From the NCBI RefSeq assembly GCF_049615385.1, contig NZ_JBMZFL010000005.1: 64,000 bases of DNA. One strand, given 5' to 3'. Numbering within the stretch: position 1 is the stretch's first letter; every line of letters starts with the position of its first letter. This DNA is from Aequoribacter sp049615385 (lineage in GTDB: Bacteria; Pseudomonadota; Gammaproteobacteria; Pseudomonadales; Halieaceae). Below, piece by piece: positions 25,570-34,646 of this stretch. The position numbers and the translations under genes were made by a program. The notes beneath the pieces were generated by a model, which saw only the letters and a list, made by a program, of their open reading frames with translations, made no database searches and was not told the origin of the DNA.

Positions 25570-26693
25570 GTTCCTTCACCTCTAGAAAATTCATGCATTA
25601 GACGTTCAGTAAACAGCGCACGCCGCCACCCCGTCCAATGCTCAGGTATGGATATTGTGCCACCCTCCAGCCACTGGACCCACAAGGCATAGTCACTTTT
25701 ATTGAAAATAATTTCGGGGGCAATGTTTAATTCTGCGGCCCAGCCCACAACGCGCTGTTTAATGAGTTTCATCCTCTGTCGCTGACCGGCACTCATGGGC
25801 GGTGCCACGGGGTCAGGCAATTGGTCTGCAGGTGCGTCAACGGCGCTGGACACAGCCAGCAACCAACGATCGACGTGGCGAATAGCGCCTCGGCTCTTAT
25901 CTGAAAGCAAAGGGCGCAATTGCGTTTTAGACGAAGGCAATGCTGCAGCGATTTGCATCATCGATTGATCATCGAGTATCCAGCCTCGAGGTTTGTTATG
26001 ACTGACAGCCAGTTGCTCGCGCGCATCGCACAATTCCATCAGAGCCAAAAGGCCTCGAGCCGGGAGCTTCCACGCACTGCCTATTTTAACGCGACAGTCA
26101 TAAGCGGCGTTCTGCGAGCCCATAACCGCACGCGCGCCCTCCTCTAACACCCACTCTACCCGCCCTAGCGCTTCGGCCTCTTGATACAAGCGCTCAAACA
26201 CGGGGGCAAGATACAAAACATCCGCGATCGCATACTGTAGTTGGCTGTCACTGAGTGGACGCTGCAACCAGTCCGACCGGGTTTCACCTTTATCGAGCTC
26301 TTCACCCAAAAAGGTCTCGACAATGTTGCGATACCCTATCGCATAGCCATAGCCAAGCAGGGCTGCCGCAACTTGCGTATCAAACCAGCCATTGATCGGG
26401 CAGCCAAGCCACGCCTGAAACACCTCTAGATCTTCGCTCCCAGAGTGCACCACCTTGAGCGTACGCTCTGATCCAAGCAAGCTCGACAGGGCAGAGGCAT
26501 CGGTGACGGCGACAGGGTCGACTAAACTGATGTGTCCGGCGCCCGCCAACTGTACCAAAGCGGGCTTGGGGTAATAGGTTCGTTCTCGGACGAACTCCGT
26601 ATCCAAGACAACCGCCTGGCTGGACTGGTAGCTCGCCAACGTGCGTTCCAAGTCATCGCTGTTGGCAACCCAAATACAATTTGAATCAATCAA
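25563..26693 (-). CDS. rnd: Ribonuclease D
   Basis: 3'-5' exoribonuclease that trims tRNA and small RNA precursors. The 376 residues contain the DEDDy exonuclease domain, beginning VVLDTEFVRERTYYPK with the first acidic pair, FDTQVAAALLGYG, and the tyrosine motif in SQLQYAIADVLYL. Two HRDC-type helical domains follow (about 210-370). The start lies eight bases inside recR, suggesting coupling. Length is normal. Confidence 0.96.
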   Translation of the reverse strand: MIDSNCIWVANSDDLERTLASYQSSQAVVLDTEFVRERTYYPKPALVQLAGAGHISLVDPVAVTDASALSSLLGSERTLKVVHSGSEDLEVFQAWLGCPINGWFDTQVAAALLGYGYAIGYRNIVETFLGEELDKGETRSDWLQRPLSDSQLQYAIADVLYLAPVFERLYQEAEALGRVEWVLEEGARAVMGSQNAAYDCRVKIGSAWKLPARGLLALMELCDAREQLAVSHNKPRGWILDDQSMMQIAAALPSSKTQLRPLLSDKSRGAIRHVDRWLLAVSSAVDAPADQLPDPVAPPMSAGQRQRMKLIKQRVVGWAAELNIAPEIIFNKSDYALWVQWLEGGTISIPEHWTGWRRALFTERLMHEFSRGEGTC

Positions 26694-27282
26694 GAGGGCG
26701 CCTTCCAGATAAGGCTTGTGCTAAGGTTGAGCTATCGACGTAATCCAGTTCGCCGCCCATCGGCACACCCCGAGCCAAACGACTCGCAGACACTCCCTTA
26801 GAGCGCATCATGCTGGCGATGTAGTGTGCGGTCGCCTCACCTTCGACAGTCGAAGATGTGGCGAGAATCACTTCTGTGATACCACCCGCCGCCACCCGAG
26901 CCTCCAAAACATCAAGACCAATGTCGTTGGGCCCAACGCCATCTAGAGGTGACAAATGCCCCATCAGCACATGGTAACGCCCTTTGAAAGTCGAGGTCGA
27001 TTCAATGGCAGTCACGTCAGAGGGCGTTTCAACGACACAGATGACACTGGCATCGCGGCGCGAGTCCTGGCAGATCTGGCACAAAGGTTCTTCGCTAAAG
27101 TTGCGACAGCTCTCGCAATGCTGAACACGTTCGACAGCATCTGTCAGTGCCTGTGCTAACGCTAAAGCACCACCACGATTGTGCTGCAGTAAATGCAGAG
27201 TCATACGGCTCGCACTTTTATTGCCCACACCGGGTAAGCAGCGAAGCGCCTGATTTAATGTCTCGATTGCGGTGAGTTTCAT
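26686..27282 (-). CDS. recR: Recombination protein RecR
   Basis: Acts with RecF and RecO to load RecA on gapped DNA. The 198 residues contain helix-hairpin-helix, a four-cysteine zinc finger (CESCRNFSEEPLCQIC), a TOPRIM domain (ICVVETPSDV) and the Walker-like end (GVPMGGELDYVDSSTLAQAL). Follows ybaB by six bases, the standard dnaX-ybaB-recR arrangement. Confidence 0.98.
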   Translation of the reverse strand: MKLTAIETLNQALRCLPGVGNKSASRMTLHLLQHNRGGALALAQALTDAVERVQHCESCRNFSEEPLCQICQDSRRDASVICVVETPSDVTAIESTSTFKGRYHVLMGHLSPLDGVGPNDIGLDVLEARVAAGGITEVILATSSTVEGEATAHYIASMMRSKGVSASRLARGVPMGGELDYVDSSTLAQALSGRRPLD

Positions 27283-27288
27283 GCTGTA

Positions 27289-27618
27289 TTAAAACGGCAT
27301 TTTCATGCCCGCAGGAAGATTCATTCCCGCGGTGACTTCTGCCATTTTTTCTCGATTTTGGGTTTCAACACGGCGCACGGCATCGTTCACCGCAGCGGCC
27401 AGCAGGTCTTCCAATATGGCTTTTTCTTCGGTCATGACCATCGGATCAATTTCCACAGCGGTCACGTCATGTCGACCGTTCATCGTCACTTTAACCAATC
27501 CCGCACCCGATTCGCCCACCACTTTAAGGGCCTCAATCTCGGCTTGCACACTCTGCATTTTCGCCTGCATTTCTTGAGCTTGTTTCATCAAATCGCCCAA
27601 GCCGCCACCTTTAAACAT
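27289..27618 (-). CDS. ybaB: YbaB/EbfC nucleoid-associated protein
   Basis: Small dimeric DNA-binding protein of 109 residues. It begins with a glycine-rich stretch (FKGGGLGDLMKQAQEMQ), has the long coiled helix (QAKMQSVQAEIEALK) and the central beta hairpin (VKVTMNGRHDVTAVEIDP). Its start overlaps the dnaX stop by one base, so it is translated with dnaX. Confidence 0.97.
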   Translation of the reverse strand: MFKGGGLGDLMKQAQEMQAKMQSVQAEIEALKVVGESGAGLVKVTMNGRHDVTAVEIDPMVMTEEKAILEDLLAAAVNDAVRRVETQNREKMAEVTAGMNLPAGMKMPF

Positions 27619-29477
27619 TAGTTCAACCTCGCCTTAATAGAGTCTGGAATGACCTGTGCATCAAATGTTTGACACAAAGCTTGTACTACCGGATCGCTGT
27701 AAATGGACTCCGTCGCCACTCGTAAACGTTCTTCGTCACGCGCTTGAAGCCACTTAGCGGGGGTTCGCTCCACCGCACCCATGTTCACAATAACCTTACG
27801 AGTGCCATCCCCCGCTTGGTTCAGAGCCGCCTCGAATTTAGCCACATGCGTATCATTAAATAACGAGGCATTATTCTCGTCCAAACGAAACTCGGCCGCT
27901 TCAGCCGTAACGCTCAAGCACTCACAGTGAGACACAACATTGTACAAGATTCCGCTCAAACCCAAACGCGTAAATTCGGATGGCCACGTGTCTACCGCCA
28001 ACTGAAAAGGCACCTCGACCGATTCGAGGGGCGCTTCGGCTTCAGACTTTTTTGGGCTCGGGTCCTCCAAAATAGCCGGTTCAGCTGAAGGCACACTTTG
28101 AATGCTCGGCTCAACAGCCTCGCTAGCAAGCGCGCCACCATGATCAGGAGCACTCGCTTCGCCCCAGGGAGGTGCCGAATCTTGCAAGTGCGCCACGGGC
28201 TGATCATCCCAAGGTGCTGGAGCTAACGGCGAGTCAGACACTAAGTTCGTATCAGAGTCCTCATGGTTGCCTGCAGATTGAATTTGAGCCGTGGACACCT
28301 GCTCTGGAATATCGTGAGCAACAGACACGACGCCCGAATCGGAAGTCTGCGCAGCGGTCACCTCGAAGCTCACGGATTCATCACTGAACGCAATTGCCGG
28401 CCGGAAAGCCATCAAACGTAACAGCAACATCTCGAACGCCGCCTTAGGATCGCTACTACTGACCACGTCCACACGCCCTGAAGCCAGCATCTGGTAAAAC
28501 AGCTGCACATCTTCCGGCGCCATCACGTGCGCCAGCGCTTGTATTGCCTCGGCGTCCAGCGCGGCATGCTGCAAGGTACCTGGCACCCATTGAGCCAGGG
28601 CAATCTGATGCAACCATTGCTGCAACATATCAACGACCTTACCGAAATCTGCACCGTGCTCCGCGAGCAGACTCACCGCATCTAACATGTCTTTAGCCTG
28701 CCCTGCTTGCAGTGCCTGTAACAGAGGCAAAACCTTACCGCTGGCAATACTGCCTAACATGGAGCTGACATCCGCTGTTCTGACTTGCCCCCCACCAAAT
28801 GCGATGGCTTGATCGGTCAAGCTGAGCGCATCGCGCATGCTACCCTCAGCGGCACGCCCGAGTTCAGCCAATGCTGCAGGATCCGCCTGAATCATCTCGC
28901 GCTCCAACACGTGACCAAGATAGTCACTGATCCGATCGGGGCTTAAATTTTTGAGATGAAACTGCAAACAGCGCGACAGAATCGTGGCCGGTAGTTTTTG
29001 CGGGTCCGTGGTCGCCAGCAAAAACTTTGCGTGCTCTGGAGGTTCTTCCAAGGTTTTTAGCAGAGCGTTAAAACTGTGTGACGACAGCATATGAACTTCG
29101 TCGATCAAGTAGATTTTGTAGCGCGAACGTGAGGGTGCATACTGCACGTTTTCTAAAAGCTCACGGGTGTCTTCGACCTTGGTTCGAGACGCCGCATCCA
29201 CTTCAATGAGATCCACGCTGCGCCCCTCTGCAATTTCTTGGCAGGCGCTGCACACACCGCAGGGTTCAGAGCTTACCCCCTGATCACAGTTAAAGCACTT
29301 TGCTAACACGCGGGCGACGGTGGTTTTACCCACGCCTCGCGTACCAGTAAACAAATAGGCGTGGTGCAACCTGTCGTGGTCGAGGGCATTAATAAGCGCT
29401 TTTAAAACGTGCTCTTGCCCGACCATTTCTCGAAAGATCTGAGGGCGATACTTGCGCGCCAGAACCGTGTACGCCAT
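27618..29477 (-). CDS. dnaX: DNA polymerase III tau/gamma subunit
   Basis: Clamp-loader ATPase and organiser of the replisome. The 619-residue tau form has Walker A GTRGVGKTTVAR near residue 46, a four-cysteine zinc module (CFNCDQGVSSEPCGVCSAC), Walker B LIDEVHML, the SRC sensor SRCLQFHL, and then a long variable region that ends with tau-specific domains binding DnaB and Pol III alpha. Codons 476-477 are AAA AAG within a slippery sequence (see next entry), so a shorter gamma form is likely also produced. The 4.5S RNA gene lies 66 bases upstream on the same strand. Confidence 0.98.
   Translation of the reverse strand: MAYTVLARKYRPQIFREMVGQEHVLKALINALDHDRLHHAYLFTGTRGVGKTTVARVLAKCFNCDQGVSSEPCGVCSACQEIAEGRSVDLIEVDAASRTKVEDTRELLENVQYAPSRSRYKIYLIDEVHMLSSHSFNALLKTLEEPPEHAKFLLATTDPQKLPATILSRCLQFHLKNLSPDRISDYLGHVLEREMIQADPAALAELGRAAEGSMRDALSLTDQAIAFGGGQVRTADVSSMLGSIASGKVLPLLQALQAGQAKDMLDAVSLLAEHGADFGKVVDMLQQWLHQIALAQWVPGTLQHAALDAEAIQALAHVMAPEDVQLFYQMLASGRVDVVSSSDPKAAFEMLLLRLMAFRPAIAFSDESVSFEVTAAQTSDSGVVSVAHDIPEQVSTAQIQSAGNHEDSDTNLVSDSPLAPAPWDDQPVAHLQDSAPPWGEASAPDHGGALASEAVEPSIQSVPSAEPAILEDPSPKKSEAEAPLESVEVPFQLAVDTWPSEFTRLGLSGILYNVVSHCECLSVTAEAAEFRLDENNASLFNDTHVAKFEAALNQAGDGTRKVIVNMGAVERTPAKWLQARDEERLRVATESIYSDPVVQALCQTFDAQVIPDSIKARLN
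28042..28068 (-). promoter_or_regulatory. Programmed -1 frameshift signal in dnaX
   Basis: Read on the minus strand: internal ribosome-like site GGAGGA (28068-28063), ten bases, then the heptamer A AAA AAG (28053-28047) in the correct frame (CCA AAA AAG). A -1 slip gives AAA AAA GTC TGA, i.e. stop after one codon, ending the protein at 478 residues. The E. coli dnaX signal has the same heptamer, the same ten-base spacing and a stop one codon later. Downstream bases can form CCTCGA/TCGAGG with a five-base loop, which is farther (about 17 bases) from the heptamer than in E. coli. Confidence 0.85.
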
Positions 29478-29543
29478 GGATTTAAACCTGCAACAATATC
29501 AGCGGCTAAGCATACACTAACAAGGCATAAAGACGAAATTGGA

Positions 29544-29653
<110 letters not shown>

Positions 29654-29723
29654 ATAGCGAGCCTATCTCTAGGGCGCGCAATACTCTCAGAATTCTCTAT
29701 TGCATGCAAGCCAAGCCTGAGAA

Positions 29724-29752
29724 TTGACATTAGTGTAAGAAGCTCTTACATT
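29724..29752 (+). promoter_or_regulatory. Promoter of the RND efflux operon
   Basis: A perfect TTGACA (29724-29729), 17 bases, and TACATT (29747-29752). The first operator (29735-29749) lies in the spacer and overlaps the -10; transcription would begin near 29760. Confidence 0.75.
29735..29749 (+). promoter_or_regulatory. Putative TetR operator O1
   Basis: GTAAGAAGCTCTTAC is a perfect 6-bp inverted repeat around AGC. It sits between -35 and -10, a position that would block RNA polymerase. The likely ligand is the TetR protein at the end of the operon; this is inferred from position. Confidence 0.7.
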
Positions 29753-29754
29753 AT

Positions 29755-29769
29755 GTAAAAACTTCTTAC
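29755..29769 (+). promoter_or_regulatory. Putative TetR operator O2
   Basis: GTAAAAACTTCTTAC matches O1 at 12 of 15 positions and starts exactly 20 bases after it, so both face the same side of the helix. It spans the predicted transcription start. Confidence 0.65.
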
Positions 29770-29784
29770 TTCGAGCCTAAATTC

Positions 29785-30903
29785 ATGCCTTTGCCACGCC
29801 CTCTTGTTAGCATCATCGCCCTCTGCATTGCCGGCGGCGCCGCAACCTTACTGACCGGTGCGCTGTACACTAAGGCGCCTGCGACTGTTGCAGTCGACAC
29901 AGATCGAGCACTCGATGCAGAGATAACCCGCTTCGTTGAGCAAGACAGCTACCAGAAGACGGTGACCTTTGCTGGTATCGTTGCCGCCAAAGAAGATACT
30001 CGTCTTGCCTTTGAAATCCCGGGCACTCTGATTTCGCTAGGCCTTAGGGTGGGCGATACGGCCAAAGCTGGGCAAATCGTAGCGCGGCTCGATACGCAGT
30101 CCCTAGTCGCTAACCAAAGCGCGACCGCTGGGCGGCTTGCGCAAGCAAAAGCGCAGGGAGAGCTCGCTAGGCTGCAATTTGACCGAATTCGCGATTTGTT
30201 CGCTCAAGGTGCTGTCTCGCAAGGCCAGTTCGACGAGGCCAGACTGGGACTTGATAGCACCAAGGCAGCCGAAAATGCGCTAGAAGCAGAGCTCTCAGCG
30301 ATCAACGTTGCACTGACTAAGAGCGAATTAAGATTGCCCTTCACCGCAACCGTCAACGCTCGGCATGCAAGCATCGGTGCCGTCGTCGCCTCAGGCTCGC
30401 CTATTTATGACATCACCAGCACAGAAGGTCGCGAAGCTATTATCGGGATACCGGCGCAGGTTGCGACTCGACTCGCAGTCGACGAGGTCGTCACGGTCTA
30501 CATCGATGGCGACGCGATTGTCGGGCGGATTCTCGGCATCAGCAGTAAATTAGACCTGCGGACACGAACACAAACGATCCGAATTGCATTGCCCGATAAC
30601 AGCGAGGCGACCCCCGGGCAAGTTGCCGTCTTGCACCACGCTATCACGATCGAAACTGCCGGCGGATGGTTACCCATGACCGCCTTGACGGAAGGTGGAC
30701 GCGGGCTGTGGACCGCACTTGTAGCGCGCGCCAACCCAGAGGGTAGAATCGTGACGGAGCGGGCCATTCTCGAGATCATCGACTTTGCCGATGACCGCGT
30801 GTACGTCCGAGGCTCATTGAAGAACGGCGACAAAGTCATCGCCAGCGGCACCCACCGCTTGGTTCCTGGCATGGCGATTAACCCAGTAGAGGCCGCCCAA
30901 TGA
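29785..30903 (+). CDS. RND efflux periplasmic adaptor (membrane fusion protein)
   Basis: Links an inner-membrane RND pump to an outer-membrane channel. The 372 residues start with a membrane anchor (about 8-27), then a beta-barrel/lipoyl strand (AKEDTRLAFEIPGTL, AGQIVARLD), an alpha-helical hairpin (LAQAKAQGELARLQFDRI) and the second lipoyl half (LPFTATVNARHASIGAVVASG). No lipobox, so an anchored rather than lipid-modified adaptor. The stop overlaps the pump gene by four bases. No outer-membrane factor gene is adjacent, so it must borrow one encoded elsewhere. Confidence 0.93.
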   Translation: MPLPRPLVSIIALCIAGGAATLLTGALYTKAPATVAVDTDRALDAEITRFVEQDSYQKTVTFAGIVAAKEDTRLAFEIPGTLISLGLRVGDTAKAGQIVARLDTQSLVANQSATAGRLAQAKAQGELARLQFDRIRDLFAQGAVSQGQFDEARLGLDSTKAAENALEAELSAINVALTKSELRLPFTATVNARHASIGAVVASGSPIYDITSTEGREAIIGIPAQVATRLAVDEVVTVYIDGDAIVGRILGISSKLDLRTRTQTIRIALPDNSEATPGQVAVLHHAITIETAGGWLPMTALTEGGRGLWTALVARANPEGRIVTERAILEIIDFADDRVYVRGSLKNGDKVIASGTHRLVPGMAINPVEAAQ

Positions 30904-33900
30904 TTGCGCAAAAACTCTACGACAAATCTCGTTATCTGGCGCTGATTATCGTTGTTATCGTGGCAGTTAGTGTAAACGCCTTCCAACAACTCGGTCGCCA
31001 AGAAGATCCAACCATGATGAATTTTGTGGCGACAGTGACGACCGTGTTCCCGGGCGCCACGCCAGACCGCGTCGAGGCTCTGGTCACTCGTCCAATTGAG
31101 GAAGAGCTTAAAAAAATACCGCAGATCAACGAGATTGCGTCCATCAGTAATGCCAATATCTCATCGATCAATATTCGCTTATCCGATTTTTTGACCAATG
31201 AAGAGATGGAAGTGACCTGGGGCGAGATTCGCGATGCCTTAGGCGATGCGAGCTTGCGATTCCCTGAGGGCGCTGGCAACCCCATCTTCGATGATGACCG
31301 CTTAATTGCCTATACGACGATTGTCGCCATGAGTGCTAAAGACGGCGAAACCATTCCGATGGGTGTCCTTAGCCGCGCAGCCGAGAACTTCGCGGATTTT
31401 GCCCGTAACTATAGCGGCACCAGTCTGGTAGACATATACGGAGAAGCGAACGAGGAGGTGCTTGTTGCTGTCGATCAAACACAATTGATCGTGCGCGGCC
31501 TGACCTTAGGTCAAGTGATAGAGGCGGTCAACAGGGCGGACTCCAAACGCCCAGCTGGTTTGACTCAAGGCGCAAATAATAATCTCCTGGTCGAGCTCCA
31601 GGGACAGTTTGATAGCGCCTCAGAACTCGGGCAAATTGTGCTACAAACGAATGCCTCTGGCGGTGTTACTCGCCTAAGCGATGTCGCGACCATTCAAAAG
31701 ATCGAGCGAACGCCTGCTTCAGGCTATGTGCTGACCGATGGCCGACGCGGTATTTTGGTCGGTATCGCCATGAAGTCGGGTCTGCAAGTCGATCAGTGGA
31801 CCAAGAAATTTGAGCAAGCAATTTGGGAGTATCAGCAAACCCTGGCGCCAGAGCTGAAGTTCGAAATCTCTTATGACCAGGGCAAATACAGCGAAGAGCG
31901 TCTTGCGAGTGTTTTCGGTAACTTAGTGATGGGGGTCACTATTGTTATAGGCGTATTGCTCCTCACTTTAGGTTGGCGCGCGGCGATCGTGGTATCGATC
32001 ATATTACCTTTGTGTGCGCTAACCGCCTTAACCATCATGCAATTCATTGGTATGTCATTGCACCAAATGTCGATAACCGGGCTCATAGTGGCTCTGGGAC
32101 TGTTGGTCGATGGTTCGATTGTTATGACGGACGACGTGCGGAAACGCTTACAGGAAGGGGCATCCCGTCGCCATGCCATCGAGCTCAGCGTCAACCGTAT
32201 GTTTATTCCCCTATTAAGCTCTACGGCAACCACTGTCTTAACGTTTTTGCCGCTCGCCCTACTCCCCGGCCCTGCCGGCTCATTCATGGGTTCCATTGCA
32301 ACCTCGGTCATCATAATGCTGGTCACGTCGCTGGTGTTAGCCGTCGCGATTACACCGGTCCTCGCGGCGAGACTACTCCCCGATGGCGACAACACAGGCT
32401 TTATGCAACAGGGCGTCACCATGAAGTGGCTGAGTGACAAGCTGGCAAGTTCATTAGATGCTGCGCTGGCCTTCCCGAAGACGGCGATTACGTGCGCCCT
32501 GGTACTGCCAGTCGTCGGGATTTTGGCCTTTCCAACGCTGACGTCGCAATTTTTCCCTGGGACTGATCGCGACCAGATTTACATCCAAGTCAAACTCCCC
32601 AACGGACGCTCGATCGATGAAACCCTCGCCACAGCCAAGGCGATGGATGCCTTTGTTCGCCAGCATCCTCAGGTGCGACGCATCGACTGGACGGTGGGCG
32701 AGAGCGCTCCGCCTTTCTACTACAACATGTATCGCAAAATGGACGGCGTCTCGACTTGGGCCGAAGCCTTGGTACTGACTCGTGATCCCAAACAAACCGA
32801 TGCAGCCATTCGCGAGCTGCAGGGTCAACTGGACCACGCATTCCCCAATGCACGATCGGTGGTACGGGGCATCGATCAAGGTCCGCCCGTTTCTGCACCA
32901 CTGGAGGTCGAGATCTATGGCCCCGATCTGACCACCTTGCGTGAATACGGCAATCTTTTCAGAGAGAGAATGGCACGTATACCCGCCGTAACGCACACCA
33001 ACGCCTCAATTTTGGGGGCTCCACCTAAAGTGGAATTGCAGGTAAAAGAGGAAGCGCTTAAGTACACCGGGTTCGATGTAGCGAGCCTGGCGGCTAATGT
33101 CGGAGCCGCCTTGTCGGGCGCGACCAGCGGCGAGATCTTGGAGGGTACGCAGCGACTTCCCATCCGTGTGCGCCTAGCGTCAGAAAACTGGACCGGCACC
33201 AACGCCCTAACGCACTTGCAAGCACCCGCAGGCTTTGACACTGAGAGTAACTACATTCCCTTAAGTGCCGTCAGTGACTTCAAACTGGTGCCCAGCTACA
33301 GCCCAATTACGAGACAAGACGGCGAGCGTCTGAACACCGTCCAAGGCTATTTGGTACGCGGAATATTACCGGAGGAAGCCCTCAAAGAGCTGCAGGCCGA
33401 TTTAGTAAATGACCCCATCGAGCTCCCTCCAGGCTACAGCATCAAATTCGGTGGTGACGCCAACGAGCGCGCCGAGGTGGTCGGTTATATCATGGCACCG
33501 ATCGGGTTAATCATGGCATCGTTACTCGCGACGATGCTGCTGACCTTCAACTCCTGGCGTTTAACCGCGGTGGGTTTTTTGGTTTGCCTGTGCTCGATGA
33601 CGCTCAGCTTATTGGCCATCGAGATTTTTAGCTACCCCTTCGGCTTACAGGCCTTGATTGGCGTGATTGGCTCGATTGGTGTCTCTATTAACGCCGCGAT
33701 CATCATTATCACCGCGCTTCAGCTCGATACTGACGCTGCGCGTGGCGAGGTCCTCAGTATGCGTAATGTCGTCATGGATTCGAGTCGCCATATCGTCTCG
33801 ACTACGATTACCACCTTTGGAGGCTTTCTGCCGCTCATTTTAGATGGCGGCCAATTTTGGCCTCCCTTTGCCATGGCGATCGCTGGTGGTGTCTTGTTGT

Positions 33901-34001
33901 CGACCCTGATTAGTTTTTATCTGGTGCCCCCAGCGTTTTTGTTAGTCGCTCGCTCATCGCGCGCCGCCGAAACCACCGAAGCGTTAGAGGTGCACGCATG
34001 A
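30900..34001 (+). CDS. RND efflux pump permease
   Basis: Inner-membrane resistance-nodulation-division transporter of 1033 residues with the normal two-half architecture: large periplasmic loops after helices 1 and 7 and twelve membrane helices. The fourth-helix motif reads LLVDGSIVMTDDVR (D404 kept, G405 in place of the second aspartate of AcrB-type VDD, and extra D411/D412). In helix 10 the usual lysine of KNAIL is replaced by N931 (SINAAIIII). These are the proton-relay positions, so coupling in this subgroup must use other residues. Substrate unknown. Overlaps both neighbours by four bases. Confidence 0.93.
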   Translation: MIAQKLYDKSRYLALIIVVIVAVSVNAFQQLGRQEDPTMMNFVATVTTVFPGATPDRVEALVTRPIEEELKKIPQINEIASISNANISSINIRLSDFLTNEEMEVTWGEIRDALGDASLRFPEGAGNPIFDDDRLIAYTTIVAMSAKDGETIPMGVLSRAAENFADFARNYSGTSLVDIYGEANEEVLVAVDQTQLIVRGLTLGQVIEAVNRADSKRPAGLTQGANNNLLVELQGQFDSASELGQIVLQTNASGGVTRLSDVATIQKIERTPASGYVLTDGRRGILVGIAMKSGLQVDQWTKKFEQAIWEYQQTLAPELKFEISYDQGKYSEERLASVFGNLVMGVTIVIGVLLLTLGWRAAIVVSIILPLCALTALTIMQFIGMSLHQMSITGLIVALGLLVDGSIVMTDDVRKRLQEGASRRHAIELSVNRMFIPLLSSTATTVLTFLPLALLPGPAGSFMGSIATSVIIMLVTSLVLAVAITPVLAARLLPDGDNTGFMQQGVTMKWLSDKLASSLDAALAFPKTAITCALVLPVVGILAFPTLTSQFFPGTDRDQIYIQVKLPNGRSIDETLATAKAMDAFVRQHPQVRRIDWTVGESAPPFYYNMYRKMDGVSTWAEALVLTRDPKQTDAAIRELQGQLDHAFPNARSVVRGIDQGPPVSAPLEVEIYGPDLTTLREYGNLFRERMARIPAVTHTNASILGAPPKVELQVKEEALKYTGFDVASLAANVGAALSGATSGEILEGTQRLPIRVRLASENWTGTNALTHLQAPAGFDTESNYIPLSAVSDFKLVPSYSPITRQDGERLNTVQGYLVRGILPEEALKELQADLVNDPIELPPGYSIKFGGDANERAEVVGYIMAPIGLIMASLLATMLLTFNSWRLTAVGFLVCLCSMTLSLLAIEIFSYPFGLQALIGVIGSIGVSINAAIIIITALQLDTDAARGEVLSMRNVVMDSSRHIVSTTITTFGGFLPLILDGGQFWPPFAMAIAGGVLLSTLISFYLVPPAFLLVARSSRAAETTEALEVHA

Positions 34002-34633
34002 CCTCAAGCAGAGCGTCAGCAAGCAACCCCTACCACCACGGCGACTTAAAAAATACTCTTATACTCGCAGCCGCCGAGCTGATCGAGGAGCGCGGCAGCA
34101 TTGACTTTACTATGTCTGAAGCGGCTCGCAGAGCAGGCGTTAGCTCGGGCGCACCCTACCGACACTTCAAAGACAAAGAGGACCTGCTCGCGCGGGTGGC
34201 AGAACTTGGGTTCATCGGTCTGCATTCCGCCATAAATCACGCCATCGAGCCTCACCCTCGCGGGAGCATCGACCGCATCATTAGCTCTGGTCACGCCTAC
34301 ATGCGCTATGTCACGCAAAAAGCGGCATTCTACGACCTAATGTGGGGCGAAGTCCTGGTCGATACGCTAGAGAATGCCGAGCTTTCAACCCTCGGAGCCT
34401 TTAACGAGCTGGTAGACTTGGTCGATGACTGGGTGAAAGCCGAACAACTGACGACTGAACCCCGAGAACTTGCCGTGAAGCTTATGGCGATGGGACACGG
34501 TTTAGTGAGTTTGCAAATGACCAAACGTTTGAATCGTTTAGCGCCAAATTTGTGTATTTTTCAATGTCTGACGGACAGTGCCTATACGTTTTTACAAGGC
34601 ATTAAAGACGAGCAGGCCAGACACCGGGGCTAG
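33998..34633 (+). CDS. TetR/AcrR-family repressor
   Basis: DNA-binding regulator of 211 residues. The N-terminal helix-turn-helix is clear (TMSEAARRAGVSSGAPYRHFKDKEDLL, about 39-65). The C-terminal domain is helical and would bind the inducer. Being the third gene of the efflux operon, whose promoter holds two inverted repeats, it most likely represses its own operon. The last nine bases lie inside a 9-bp hairpin. Confidence 0.92.
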   Translation: MTSSRASASNPYHHGDLKNTLILAAAELIEERGSIDFTMSEAARRAGVSSGAPYRHFKDKEDLLARVAELGFIGLHSAINHAIEPHPRGSIDRIISSGHAYMRYVTQKAAFYDLMWGEVLVDTLENAELSTLGAFNELVDLVDDWVKAEQLTTEPRELAVKLMAMGHGLVSLQMTKRLNRLAPNLCIFQCLTDSAYTFLQGIKDEQARHRG

Positions 34634-34641
34634 CCTGCTCG
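34609..34641. terminator. Hairpin at the end of the efflux operon
   Basis: CGAGCAGGC (34609-34617) and GCCTGCTCG (34633-34641) form a perfect 9-bp stem with a 15-base loop, enclosing the tetR stop. No U-run follows on either strand, so if it is a terminator it is weak or factor-dependent. It lies between the convergent tetR and ferredoxin genes. Confidence 0.4.
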
Positions 34642-34646
34642 AGACC

